Of a DNA stretch of 41,431 bases, positions 33,237-41,431 are shown in pieces; position 1 is the stretch's first letter, and every line of letters starts with the position of its first letter. The stretch spans positions 1 to 41,431 of the forward strand of contig VYDB01000021.1 in assembly GCA_009843635.1 (NCBI GenBank), written 5' to 3'. Below the pieces are notes generated by a model that saw only the letters and a list, made by a program, of their open reading frames with translations, was not told the origin of the DNA and did no database searches. A program made the translations under genes and the position numbers. Origin of the DNA: Gammaproteobacteria bacterium. Lineage in GTDB: Bacteria > Pseudomonadota > Gammaproteobacteria > Pseudomonadales > Azotimanducaceae.

Positions 33237-33776
33237 ATGTCAGAGCAATTGCGGGAGTCCCTTTCGGCCCTCATGGATGGGGAGGCCAGTGCCTTTGAAG
33301 TTCGCCGCGTTCTTGATGAGGTGCGGCGTGACGCCCAACTGCAACGGACCTGGGTTCGGTGGCGGCGGCTGTCAGCGGCGCTCCAGGGCGGTGCGACGCC
33401 CTCGGAATCCGACCTTGCTGATCGGGTTTGGGCGGGCTTGCGAGACGATCCCGCTACCGCGAGAGCGGGTCTAGCACCGTTGCGTCATCAACGGAGCTGG
33501 GGGCGGGTGACCGCATGGGTTGCTGCATCGGCGGTGGCGGTCGCCGTGATCGTCGCGACCAACTTAACGAGCTTGGGGGGTGGCGAAGGCCCGTCGGCAC
33601 CCCAAGTTGCCGCCCTTCCAGTTGCGCCATCACCGCCACGGCCCTTGGTCAGCAGGCCGTCCCTGGCGGAGCCGAACGTCAACGTGTACATGATTCAGCA
33701 CATGCAGCAGAAGGTGGTCAACCAGCCCGATGTGGGCGCCTTCACCAAGCTCGTGACCTTTGAGCCTGAGGAATAG
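33237..33776 (+). CDS. rseA: Anti-sigma-E factor RseA (MucA)
   Basis: A 179-residue inner-membrane anti-sigma factor. The N-terminal cytoplasmic domain (1-85) begins LRESLSALMDGEASAFEVRRVLDE, the family signature that holds RpoE; a single helix spans about 91-109; the periplasmic tail ends in VNVYMIQHMQQKVVNQ, comparable to the RseB/DegS-sensed end of MucA. Regulated proteolysis by a DegS-type protease and RseP would release RpoE. The start ATG is at 33237; rseB starts one base after its stop. Confidence 0.93.
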   Translation: MSEQLRESLSALMDGEASAFEVRRVLDEVRRDAQLQRTWVRWRRLSAALQGGATPSESDLADRVWAGLRDDPATARAGLAPLRHQRSWGRVTAWVAASAVAVAVIVATNLTSLGGGEGPSAPQVAALPVAPSPPRPLVSRPSLAEPNVNVYMIQHMQQKVVNQPDVGAFTKLVTFEPEE

Positions 33777-33777
33777 C

Positions 33778-34767
33778 GTGGCACAAGCTGACCTCATTTT
33801 GCGTCTGCTCGTTGGCCTGCTTGTTCCGGCGCTTGGCTGGGGCGCGGCCCCAACCTGGCTGGCCGATATGAACCGGGCCTTCATGGAGCTCAACTACGAT
33901 GGCGTGTTCAGCTACTTTACCGGGCAGGACGTCGCCACGCTGCGCATCGTGCACATGGTCGTGGACGGCGAGCAGCGGGAACGGCTGGTGCATCTGAACG
34001 GAGCGCCGAGGGAGATCATCCGCCGGGGCGATGAGGTCACTCGAGTGCTTATGCCGGGTGATAACTTGGTCGAACTCAGCCGCGGCATTGCCTCCGGCCC
34101 TTTCGCCCGGGCGTTCACCCGCCCCTTTGATCGCGTTTCGGCGCAGTACGCCATTTCTGACCTTGGCGTCGGTCGCATCGCAGGGCGTCGGGCGCAACGG
34201 ATTGCCGTGATGCCGAGGGACGGCGACCGGTACGGGCATCGATTGTGGCTGGACCGGGAGCACCGCTTGCTGCTGCGCTCCGAGTTGGTTGATCGGCACG
34301 GTGCGCGATTGGAGGTCTTTCAGTTCACGCAGATCGAGATTGGCGATGAGGTCGATCCAGCGGCGCTGGAGCCTGGTCGGCACGAGGGCGCCTTGGCGGC
34401 CGTGGACAGGCAACCTCGGGGCAAATCCGTCGATCCGGGACCTGCGCGCATCCGCTGGCGAGCCGGCTGGATACCGGCTGGATTCTCCATGGCTTCCGCT
34501 GGTGTACGCCGTGGCGATAGCCGGTTGCAGTCAGTCAACGCCATGATGTACACGGACGGTTTGGCGGCCTTCTCCATCTTTGTCGAGGATGGGCCCAGCG
34601 TTAGGACCGCAGCGGCGGCGACCCGTCAAGGCGCCACCATCGCCGTTACGGAGTTCGTGCCTGGACCGTCCGGGCGCCGTGTCCAAGTCACCTTGGTGGG
34701 CGAACTGCCAGAGCCCACGGTGCGCCGAATCGCCCGCTCTATCTACCACGATTCGAAGGAGCCCTAG
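33778..34767 (+). CDS. rseB: Sigma-E regulator RseB (MucB)
   Basis: A 329-residue periplasmic protein that binds RseA and shields it from cleavage until it senses mislocalised lipids or lipopolysaccharide. An N-terminal signal peptide (1 to about 22) precedes WLADMNRAFMELNYDGVFSYF, and the C-terminal domain contains WIPAGFSM and VNAMMYTDGLAAFSIFVE. GTG 33778 is chosen because it follows GAGG and one base after the rseA stop; the frame opens a few codons earlier, inside rseA. The next gene follows three bases downstream. Confidence 0.93.
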   Translation: MAQADLILRLLVGLLVPALGWGAAPTWLADMNRAFMELNYDGVFSYFTGQDVATLRIVHMVVDGEQRERLVHLNGAPREIIRRGDEVTRVLMPGDNLVELSRGIASGPFARAFTRPFDRVSAQYAISDLGVGRIAGRRAQRIAVMPRDGDRYGHRLWLDREHRLLLRSELVDRHGARLEVFQFTQIEIGDEVDPAALEPGRHEGALAAVDRQPRGKSVDPGPARIRWRAGWIPAGFSMASAGVRRGDSRLQSVNAMMYTDGLAAFSIFVEDGPSVRTAAAATRQGATIAVTEFVPGPSGRRVQVTLVGELPEPTVRRIARSIYHDSKEP

Positions 34768-34770
34768 CCG

Positions 34771-35070
34771 ATGTTGGGTCAGGACAGCAGGCTGATTGCC
34801 GTGGGCCCATCCGGTTGCGTCGGATGTCCCTGCGCCCTCGGACGGCGCGAAGCGCCGTTAGCGCACGCAACCAGCGACGGACGCCTGGTGCAAGCCGCGT
34901 TGCTGGCTTTCGGCGCGCCGCTGCTATTGTTGCTGCTCAGCGCGGTTGGCGCTGCCGCCTTCGCGGCGAATCAGCCGCTTTGGGCCTTGGCGGGCTTGGC
35001 ATCCCTGCCCGGCATTGCTGCGTTTAGGCGCTTTCCTATCACTAGCTACACAAGCACAAGGAACGATTAG
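34771..35070 (+). CDS. rseC: RseC/MucC-like membrane protein (short form)
   Basis: A 99-residue protein in the rseC position, between rseB and degP. The N-terminal part has a cysteine cluster (Cys16, Cys19, Cys21: GCVGCPCA), and two hydrophobic segments follow (about 43-66 and 69-86). This layout matches RseC, but E. coli RseC is about 159 residues with four clustered cysteines; here the segment before the cysteines is shorter than usual and one cysteine is missing. RseC influences SoxR reduction and thiamine/electron-transport steps in enterobacteria. degP starts on the last base of its stop codon. Confidence 0.75.
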   Translation: MLGQDSRLIAVGPSGCVGCPCALGRREAPLAHATSDGRLVQAALLAFGAPLLLLLLSAVGAAAFAANQPLWALAGLASLPGIAAFRRFPITSYTSTRND

Positions 35071-36443
35071 TGACACGACGAATTGCAATGCTGACAGCAG
35101 TTTTGCTGCTGGGCGCGGGTTTCGGCGCCGCAGGCGCCGAGTTGCCCGATTTCACGGAATTGGTGGAGGACAACGCCGCTGCGGTGGTCAACGTCAGCAC
35201 CACGCGGCGCCAGAACGAGCGCGACCCGCGCATGCGCGACTTCGAGGAGTTCTTTCGCCGCTTTCCGCCGCAGCCGCAGCCGCCGTCCAATGCGCGTCCG
35301 CGCTCCTTGGGCTCGGGCTTCGTCATCTCCGATGACGGCTATGTGCTGACCAACAACCACGTTGTCGAAGGCGCCGATGAGATACTGGTGCGCTTCCCCG
35401 ACCGGCGGGAGCTCAACGCGGAGGTGGTGGGAACGGACCGGCGATCGGACTTGGCCTTGCTCAAGGTGGAGGCCGACAACCTGCCGACGGTGCGCTTAGG
35501 CCGTTCCGAGGATTTGGATGTGGGCGAGTGGGTGTTGGCCATCGGCTCCCCGTTTGGCTTTGACTACTCAGTCACCGCCGGCATCGTCAGCGCCAAGGGG
35601 CGCAGCTTGCCCACCGAGCGGAACGAGAACTACGTACCCTTCATCCAGACCGACGTGGCCATCAATCCAGGCAATTCCGGAGGTCCGTTGTTCAACTTGG
35701 ACGGCGAAGTGGTGGGCATCAATTCGCAGATCTACTCAAGGTCAGGTGGCTTCATGGGCGTGTCCTTCGCCATACCCATCGACGTGGCCATGGACGTGGT
35801 CGATCAACTCAAAAGCGCCGGAAGGGTTTCGAGAGGCTGGCTGGGCGTGGTCATCCAGGAAGTCAGCCGCGACTTGGCGGAGAGCTTCGGTCTCGAGCGC
35901 CCCCACGGCGCCCTCATCAGCGAGGTGGCCCCAGGCAGCCCGGCGGATGAAAGCGAGCTGCAGGCCGGAGACGTCATCATCGAATTCGACGACAAACCCA
36001 TTGAGCGCTCCGAAGAGCTGCCCCACTACGTGGGCCGCACCGCGGCGAACAGCGAGGTGGACGTGGTCGTGATGCGCGGTGGCGAGCGCCTCAAGCTCAA
36101 GGTCAAGGTCGGCGAACTGCCCGACCTTGAGGGCGACGGGTCGGTTGGCCAAGGCGCCCCCAACGAACCCTCGAGCCTCGGGTTGGTGCTGGAGGACGTG
36201 CCGGAGGCAGCGCTCAGCCGATTCAATCTCAAGGGCGGCGTGCGGGTGGTCCAATCAACCGGTCCGGCGGCGGATTCCGGCATTCGAGCCGGTGACATCA
36301 TCACCCGCCTCAACCACCAAACGGTCGAGAATCAGCAGGGCTTCCGCGAAATCGCCAAGACCCTGCCGAAGGGCCGCCGCGTGCCGGTGCTGATTGTGCG
36401 CGGCGGCGTTCAGACCTTCGTGCCGTTAAGCGTGCCGGAGTAA
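35070..36443 (+). CDS. degP: Periplasmic serine protease DegP/MucD (HtrA)
   Basis: A 457-residue S1C protease and chaperone that degrades misfolded envelope proteins. Signal peptide 1-23; catalytic triad His97 (TNNHVVEG), Asp127 (RSDLALLKV) and Ser203 (GNSGGP), followed by two PDZ domains (about 265-350 and 375-455) with LGVVIQEV and GVRVVQSTG. The GTG start overlaps the rseC stop by one base. As in Pseudomonas algU-mucABCD, it ends the sigma-E operon and is a typical sigma-E regulon member. lepA follows 7 bases later. Confidence 0.95.
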   Translation: MTRRIAMLTAVLLLGAGFGAAGAELPDFTELVEDNAAAVVNVSTTRRQNERDPRMRDFEEFFRRFPPQPQPPSNARPRSLGSGFVISDDGYVLTNNHVVEGADEILVRFPDRRELNAEVVGTDRRSDLALLKVEADNLPTVRLGRSEDLDVGEWVLAIGSPFGFDYSVTAGIVSAKGRSLPTERNENYVPFIQTDVAINPGNSGGPLFNLDGEVVGINSQIYSRSGGFMGVSFAIPIDVAMDVVDQLKSAGRVSRGWLGVVIQEVSRDLAESFGLERPHGALISEVAPGSPADESELQAGDVIIEFDDKPIERSEELPHYVGRTAANSEVDVVVMRGGERLKLKVKVGELPDLEGDGSVGQGAPNEPSSLGLVLEDVPEAALSRFNLKGGVRVVQSTGPAADSGIRAGDIITRLNHQTVENQQGFREIAKTLPKGRRVPVLIVRGGVQTFVPLSVPE

Positions 36444-36450
36444 CCGTGTT

Positions 36451-38244
36451 TTGCCTGCTGCCGACCACATCCGCAACTTCTCGATCATCGCCCATATCGA
36501 TCACGGCAAATCGACCCTCTCCGACCGTCTGATCCAGCACTGCGGCGGCTTGACCGATCGGGAGATGGCCGATCAGGTGCTCGATTCCATGGATCTGGAG
36601 CGCGAGCGGGGCATCACCATCAAGGCGCAGAGCGTTCGGCTGCATTACCAGGCTGAAGACGGGCGCACCTATCAACTCAACTTCATCGACACCCCGGGCC
36701 ATGTGGATTTCAGCTACGAGGTGTCGCGCTCCTTGGCGGCTTGCGAAGGGGCGCTGTTGGTTGTGGACGCCGCTCAAGGCGTGGAGGCCCAGTCGGTAGC
36801 CAACTGCTACACGGCCATCGAACAGGGGCTCGAGGTGCTGCCGGTGCTGAACAAGATCGACCTGCCCCAAGCCGACCCCGCCGCCGCGGCGCAGGAAGTC
36901 GAGGAGATCATCGGTTTGCCGGCGCACGACGCGCTATTGGTCAGCGCCAAGACCGGGGCTGGGGTGCCGGAACTGCTGGCCAGCCTGGTGAGCCGCATTC
37001 CGCCACCGGAAGCGGACCCGGATGCGCCCTTGCAGGCGCTGATCATCGACTCGTGGTTTGACAACTATCTCGGCATCGTCTCCCTAGTGCGGGTGGTGGC
37101 GGGCCAAGTTGCGGCCGGGGACCAGGTGGCGGTCAAGTCAACGGGACAGGTTCATGGCGTCGATCAGGTCGGCTGCTTCACGCCAAAACGGCAGGTAGCG
37201 GAACGCTTGGTGGCCGGGGAAGTGGGCTTCATCGTGGCTGGCATCAAGGACATCCGCGGGGCGCCAGTGGGCGACACGATCGCGCCCGCCAAGCATCAGG
37301 GGGTGGCTCAGTTGCCCGGCTTCGCGGAGGTGAAGCCGCAGGTTTACGCGGGCCTGTTCCCAGTCGCCTCTGAGCAGTTCGAGGACTTTCGCGAAGCCTT
37401 GGCCAAGCTGAGCTTGAATGACGGCTCGCTGTTTTACGAGCCCGAAACTTCGGACGCCCTGGGATTTGGATTTCGTTGCGGCTTTCTGGGCCTCCTGCAT
37501 ATGGAGATCGTGCAGGAGCGGCTCGAACGGGAGTACGGCCTGAACCTCATCACCTCGGCGCCGACGGTGGTTTACGAAGTGATTGGCGTCGACGGCGAGG
37601 CTAGGCAGGTGGACAACCCCTCCCGGTTGCCGCCCCAATTCGCCGAAGTGCGTGAGCCGATCGCGGCCGTCAACATCCTCACGCCCCAAGATTACGTTGG
37701 CAATGTGATCAGCCTATGCGTTGAACGGCGCGGCGTACAGAGGAACATGCAGTTCTCGTCCGGCCAAGTGTCGATGACCTGGGAGTTGCCCATGAGTGAA
37801 GTCGTGATGGACTTCTTCGACAAGTTGAAGTCCGTCAGCCGCGGCTTCGCATCCTTGGACTACGGCTTCGACCGCTTCGAGGCCTCCAACCTGGTCAAGC
37901 TTGACATGCTCATCAACGGCGAGCGGGTCGATGCCTTGGCGATGATCGTGCATCGCAGCCAAGCCCAGAGCCGTGGTCGTCAGTTGGCCGAGAAGATGAA
38001 GGAACTGATTCCGAGGCAGTTGTTCGACGTTGCCATTCAGGCCGCCATCGGCGGCCAGATCGTGGCTCGGCAGACGGTCAAGGCGTTGCGCAAGAACGTC
38101 ACCGCCAAGTGCTATGGCGGCGACGTGACGCGCAAGAAGAAGCTGCTGGAAAAGCAAAAGGCGGGCAAGAAGCGCATGAAGCAGCTCGGCCGGGTGGAAA
38201 TCCCCCAGGACGCATTTCTCGCCGCGCTCAAGGTCGAGAGATAG
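36451..38244 (+). CDS. lepA: Translation elongation factor 4 (LepA)
   Basis: A 597-residue translational GTPase that binds the ribosome and affects initiation or back-translocation. G1 [10 protein letters not shown], switch/G3 DTPGHVDF and G4 NKIDL are present, and the LepA-specific C-terminal domain contains [46 protein letters not shown] and [26 protein letters not shown]. The length is standard. The start is TTG 36451, giving [19 protein letters not shown]; no in-frame ATG precedes it. First of lepA-lepB-rnc-era. Confidence 0.97.
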   Translation: MPAADHIRNFSIIAHIDHGKSTLSDRLIQHCGGLTDREMADQVLDSMDLERERGITIKAQSVRLHYQAEDGRTYQLNFIDTPGHVDFSYEVSRSLAACEGALLVVDAAQGVEAQSVANCYTAIEQGLEVLPVLNKIDLPQADPAAAAQEVEEIIGLPAHDALLVSAKTGAGVPELLASLVSRIPPPEADPDAPLQALIIDSWFDNYLGIVSLVRVVAGQVAAGDQVAVKSTGQVHGVDQVGCFTPKRQVAERLVAGEVGFIVAGIKDIRGAPVGDTIAPAKHQGVAQLPGFAEVKPQVYAGLFPVASEQFEDFREALAKLSLNDGSLFYEPETSDALGFGFRCGFLGLLHMEIVQERLEREYGLNLITSAPTVVYEVIGVDGEARQVDNPSRLPPQFAEVREPIAAVNILTPQDYVGNVISLCVERRGVQRNMQFSSGQVSMTWELPMSEVVMDFFDKLKSVSRGFASLDYGFDRFEASNLVKLDMLINGERVDALAMIVHRSQAQSRGRQLAEKMKELIPRQLFDVAIQAAIGGQIVARQTVKALRKNVTAKCYGGDVTRKKKLLEKQKAGKKRMKQLGRVEIPQDAFLAALKVER

Positions 38245-38261
38245 GCGGGCTACAATAAGTC

Positions 38262-39116
38262 ATGGATATAGACTTTCCCCTCGTGCTCACCTGGGCCGTG
38301 CTGATCAGCGGCGGCATCTGGCTGCTTGACGCGCTGTTCCTTAAAGCCCGCCGGCTGGAGGCGCGTTCCGCGGAGGAGGCGGAGGCGCCGGACAAGGAGC
38401 CGATGATCGTCGAGTACGCCCGCTCGTTCTTTCCGGTTCTGCTCTTGGTGCTGGTGCTGCGCAGCTTTCTCGCCGAGCCCTACCAGATACCTTCCGAGTC
38501 CATGGTGCCGACCTTGGAGGTGGGCGACTTCATTCTGGTCAACAAGTACGCCTACGGCATCCGCCTGCCGGTGCTCGGCACCAAGATCTTCGAGGTCGGC
38601 GAGCCGCAGCGGGGCGACATCATGGTGTTCATACCCCCCCATGACTCGCGCTATTTCATCAAGCGGGTCATCGGCCTGCCGGGCGATCGCATCCGTTATG
38701 AGGACAAGGCGCTGTACATCAACGACGAACGGGCGGGGTATGAGTTCGTACGCGAGTTTTATGATGTCATCGGCGGTGCCGCAGTGCCGGTTCGGGCTTA
38801 CCAGGAGTCCTTGGGCGGCGGCACCCACACCACCTATCGCTATCCGGTCGGTGACCGCAACGGCGAGTGGACAGTGCCGCAGGATGCCTACTTCGTGATG
38901 GGCGACAACCGTGACCGCAGCGACGACAGCCGCCGCTGGAAGTACGTCTCCGAGGCCAAGATCGTCGGCAAGGCGGTAGCCATTTGGGTGCACAAGGACC
39001 CCGGCTTCAAGCTGCCGACCTTCGAGCGCAACCAATGGCTGACGCAGGCGGCAGCGCAACCTAGTCCCAGTCCGCCCGGCCTGAATCAAATCGAAGCCGC
39101 CCTGATCCGTGACTGA
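38262..39116 (+). CDS. lepB: Signal peptidase I
   Basis: A 284-residue inner-membrane peptidase that removes signal peptides. Two N-terminal hydrophobic segments (about 7-28 and 55-70) anchor the periplasmic catalytic domain. The catalytic Ser80 lies in PSESMVPTL and the general base Lys134 in YFIKRVIGLPGD; box E reads GDNRDRSDDSR. ATG 38262 follows lepA at 17 bases. Its end overlaps the rnc start by eight bases. Confidence 0.96.
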   Translation: MDIDFPLVLTWAVLISGGIWLLDALFLKARRLEARSAEEAEAPDKEPMIVEYARSFFPVLLLVLVLRSFLAEPYQIPSESMVPTLEVGDFILVNKYAYGIRLPVLGTKIFEVGEPQRGDIMVFIPPHDSRYFIKRVIGLPGDRIRYEDKALYINDERAGYEFVREFYDVIGGAAVPVRAYQESLGGGTHTTYRYPVGDRNGEWTVPQDAYFVMGDNRDRSDDSRRWKYVSEAKIVGKAVAIWVHKDPGFKLPTFERNQWLTQAAAQPSPSPPGLNQIEAALIRD

Positions 39117-39813
39117 ACGCCCCGGCGCCCCGCAGCTTGATCGTTTGCAACGCGCGCTAAACTACCGATTTGCCGATGAGCGCCTGCTGGTTCGCGCCCT
39201 GACCCACAAAAGCGCTTCGCCGGACAGCCACAACGAGCGTTTGGAGTATCTAGGCGATGCGGTGCTCGGCTACGCCGTCGCCGCACACCTGCATCGCGAG
39301 CATCCAGGCGAGGCGGAGAGTGGCCTGACGCTGGCCCGGGCGGCGCTGGTCAAACAGGGCACGTTGGCGGAGATTGGCCACGCACTGGCACTGGGGGACT
39401 ACATGCGCTTCGGCATCGGCGAAATGCGTTCCGGCGCTTTTCGCCGCGCTTCCGTGCTCGCCAACGGAGTCGAAGCCCTGATCGGCGCCGTGCATGAGGA
39501 TGGCGGCGTGGAGGCGGCCCGGGCGCTTGTAGTTCGCTTGTTGGGCGACCGGCTGACCGGCTTGACGGCGGCGCTGGTCAAGGATGCCAAGTCGGCATTG
39601 CAGGAGTTCGCTCAAGGGCGGGCCATGCCCTTGCCGGTGTACCGAATCGTCGAGGAAGCTGGCGTGCGGCATGCGCCCCGCTTCATCGTCTCCTGCGAAG
39701 TCGCCGAGTTGGGGTTGAAGGCCACCGCCGAGGGCGCTAGCCGCAAGGAGGCGGAAAAGCGGGCGGCCGCCCAACTGCTCGACCAGATCGAAGCCGATGA
39801 CGACAGTGACTGA
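39109..39813 (+). CDS. rnc: Ribonuclease III
   Basis: A 234-residue double-stranded-RNA endonuclease that processes rRNA and mRNA. The signature HNERLEYLGDAVLGY at 41-55 includes the acidic catalytic residues Glu43, Glu46 and Asp50; a dsRNA-binding domain forms the C-terminal third (DAKSALQEFAQGRAMPLPVYRIVEEAG). GTG 39109 begins inside the end of lepB and the stop lies inside the start of era, so lepB, rnc and era are translated as a tightly coupled set. Confidence 0.96.
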   Translation: MTERPGAPQLDRLQRALNYRFADERLLVRALTHKSASPDSHNERLEYLGDAVLGYAVAAHLHREHPGEAESGLTLARAALVKQGTLAEIGHALALGDYMRFGIGEMRSGAFRRASVLANGVEALIGAVHEDGGVEAARALVVRLLGDRLTGLTAALVKDAKSALQEFAQGRAMPLPVYRIVEEAGVRHAPRFIVSCEVAELGLKATAEGASRKEAEKRAAAQLLDQIEADDDSD

Positions 39814-40705
39814 TCGTTGCGGCACCGTCGCCATCGCCGGGCGGCCCAACGTCGGCAAGTCCACCCTGTTGAACCGGGTGCTTGGCGAAAAGCTCAGCAT
39901 CACCTCCCGCAAACCGCAGACCACCCGGCGCAACCTCATCGGCATTGACACCGAAGGCGCTTGCCAAGCGATCTACGTTGATACGCCGGGCATCCACCGC
40001 CGTGTCCAGCGGGCCATCAACCGCAGCATGGTGGGCAACGCCAAGGCGGCCCTCGGCGATGCGGACCTGATCGTCCTAGTGCTCGACCGCGACCGCCTGA
40101 CCGAAGGCGATGAGTGGGTGATGCGGCAGGTTGAGTGGGCAGCGAAGCCGGCGTTTGCGCTCATCAACAAGATTGACCTGCTCGGCGACAAGACCCGCCT
40201 GTTGCCGGCCATGGAACGGCTTGGCGCCACGGGCCTTTTTGCGGAAATCATGCCGGTCTCAGCCCTGGGCGGCGAGGGCGTCGCCGAGTTCCGCTCATTG
40301 GTGTTCCAAAGCCTGCCCGCCGGGCCGCACCTTTTTGCCGCCGACCAGCTCACCGACGAAAGCGAGCGCTTTCTGGCCAGCGAGATGATCCGCGAAAAGC
40401 TCATGCGCCGGTTGGGCGATGAATTGCCGCATCGGACAGCGGTGGTGGTTGAGTCCTTCGATGAAGGCTCGGCGGTAGTGGACATCCGCGCCCAAATCCT
40501 GGTCGAGCGCGCTGGCCAGAAGCGCATCGTCATCGGCAAGGACGGCGGCAAGCTCAAGTCCATCGGCCGGGAGGCGCGCTTGGACATCGAACGCATGCTG
40601 GGCCGTCAGGTCATGCTGCATCTTTGGGTCAAGGTGCGCAGCGGCTGGTCGGACAGCCCAGCGGCGCTGCGCAGCCTAGGTCTCGATGGGAGACGGTTCA
40701 GCTAA
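39797..40705 (+). CDS. era: Ribosome-assembly GTPase Era
   Basis: A 302-residue GTPase that binds 16S rRNA and assists 30S maturation. G1 GRPNVGKST at 15-23, G3 DTPGIH, G4 NKID, and a C-terminal KH domain with VIGKDGGKLKSIGREAR. ATG 39797 overlaps rnc by 17 bases. The 3' end overlaps the converging SprT-like gene by eight bases. recO, which often follows era, is not present; the gene order breaks here. Confidence 0.96.
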   Translation: MTTVTDRCGTVAIAGRPNVGKSTLLNRVLGEKLSITSRKPQTTRRNLIGIDTEGACQAIYVDTPGIHRRVQRAINRSMVGNAKAALGDADLIVLVLDRDRLTEGDEWVMRQVEWAAKPAFALINKIDLLGDKTRLLPAMERLGATGLFAEIMPVSALGGEGVAEFRSLVFQSLPAGPHLFAADQLTDESERFLASEMIREKLMRRLGDELPHRTAVVVESFDEGSAVVDIRAQILVERAGQKRIVIGKDGGKLKSIGREARLDIERMLGRQVMLHLWVKVRSGWSDSPAALRSLGLDGRRFS

Positions 40706-41378
40706 CCGCGCTGTAGGGCTGCCAATCAATCTCCCCTTTGCACCTCGGGCATCGGGCCCCGTTGGCGACCCTGCGACTCAAGCGTTGGCGCAACCAGCGC
40801 TGCCCGCAACCGCACTCGCCGGCCCAGCGGGGAGCGGTGTGGCGAACGGCGTGGGTGCGCTCGCCCGTGCAGCCGATCTCAAGGGCTTTGGTGGCCCAGA
40901 CCGCGTCATGGTTGTGCGCTTTGCCGACAATCGCGTGGGCGATTTCATGGAGGATCGTGTCGATGATGTCGGTTCTGCTGGCGGAGAGGCAGAAGCTCAC
41001 GGAGAGGTCGATGCGGCGCTCACCGTACTTGCAGGCCCCAGCGCGGGAAGGGGCGAGGTCGAATCCGAAGCGCCAGTCCTTCGCCAAGCCGCTGTCTGCC
41101 TTGTGGCGCTTGATGAGGTCGTTGGCCAGCGCCTCCGTTTCGGCCAGTGAGCACTCGCCGACCGTCGAGCGTTCCACCAATTCCAACAGGCTGTAAAGCA
41201 CGTTCCAACGCCCTTGGTCGGTATGGACCAAGGCTTGGCGGCGCTTCAGGGAGGCGACAGTTCCAGCCATAGTGCCGCCGTCATGCGCAAAGCGCACTCG
41301 GCTGCCTATCGGATAGTTGGCGCCGGGGAAATCAACGGTGATGGGAGCTTGGGCGCGGCGGGCCATGGGCGCAATCAT
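40698..41378 (-). CDS. SprT-like zinc metalloprotein with SH3-like N-terminus
   Basis: A 226-residue protein. Residues 144-148 are HEIAH with a further His155 nearby, the HExxH...H metal site of SprT-type metallopeptidases; a C-terminal zinc ribbon has CGC and CPRC pairs. Before it, residues about 20-70 (VGTV-like GTVASLKRRQALVHTDQG) look like a small beta-barrel SH3/KOW-type domain absent from E. coli SprT, so the protein is longer than usual. Eukaryotic relatives (Spartan) cut DNA-protein crosslinks; the bacterial function is uncertain. ATG 41378 is the first start; ATG 41366 is possible. Bases 41379-41431 hold nothing recognisable. Confidence 0.82.
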   Translation of the reverse strand: MIAPMARRAQAPITVDFPGANYPIGSRVRFAHDGGTMAGTVASLKRRQALVHTDQGRWNVLYSLLELVERSTVGECSLAETEALANDLIKRHKADSGLAKDWRFGFDLAPSRAGACKYGERRIDLSVSFCLSASRTDIIDTILHEIAHAIVGKAHNHDAVWATKALEIGCTGERTHAVRHTAPRWAGECGCGQRWLRQRLSRRVANGARCPRCKGEIDWQPYSAVS

Positions 41379-41431
41379 CAGGGCTATTCAAAAGTCCTGA
41401 CGGCGGTTGGCTGAGGTTTCCGGTTGGTTTT

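Noticed and set aside
1-41431. CRISPR array, IS element, prophage, rRNA or tRNA genes
   Set aside because: No regularly spaced repeats, transposase, integrase, phage genes or tRNA/rRNA signatures were recognised by eye; a tRNAscan or Infernal run would settle small RNAs.

Overview
The window (G+C rich, roughly two-thirds by eye) looks like chromosomal DNA from an uncultivated heterotrophic gammaproteobacterium, plausibly marine. The assignment rests on gene order: nadB divergent from rpoE-rseA-rseB-rseC-degP, followed by lepA-lepB-rnc-era; a dsbC-hom-recJ-prfB-lysS run; and ygfZ opposite sdhE-cptA. All are gammaproteobacterial arrangements close to those in Pseudomonas. No rRNA, tRNA, IS element, phage or CRISPR was seen. 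GTG and TTG starts are common.

Layout. 1-5.3 kb: a ZnuD-like TonB receptor with two Asp/Glu/His repeat blocks, a Tat-exported PhoX-type phosphatase and a CDF cation transporter. 5.3-6.5 kb (minus): an apparent selenoprotein, a peroxiredoxin-like protein whose two halves are joined by an in-frame UGA in a U-P-P-C motif, with a SECIS-like hairpin starting 10 nt downstream. 6.6-8.2 kb: a Rieske oxygenase translationally coupled to an 83-residue protein. 8.2-11.9 kb: a PnuC/PnuT-type transporter and a TonB receptor preceded directly by a TPP riboswitch, with an isopenicillin-N-synthase-like oxygenase on the opposite strand between them. 12.0-22.0 kb: srkA, proS, dsbC, hom, recJ, prfB (programmed +1 frameshift), lysS and ung. 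22.0-27.7 kb: four valine-degradation enzymes running straight into a cobalt-type nitrile hydratase (beta, alpha, activator). 27.8-29.0 kb: a CmcJ/NvfI-family oxygenase. 29.0-32.3 kb: ygfZ, sdhE, a CptA/YgfX-like gene and nadB. 32.5-41.4 kb: the sigma-E envelope-stress operon, then lepA, lepB, rnc, era and a SprT-like metalloprotein.

The main novelties are the probable selenoprotein, with Trx/Prx core, unusual N-terminal domain and C-terminal membrane anchor; and a 40-bp palindromic repeat found twice (38/40 identical), once between genes and once inserted in frame inside the first TonB receptor, like the Rickettsia palindromic elements. The attachment of a nitrile hydratase to a valine/isobutyryl-CoA operon suggests growth on isobutyronitrile-like compounds. 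The rest is mostly housekeeping or envelope/metal/cofactor functions.
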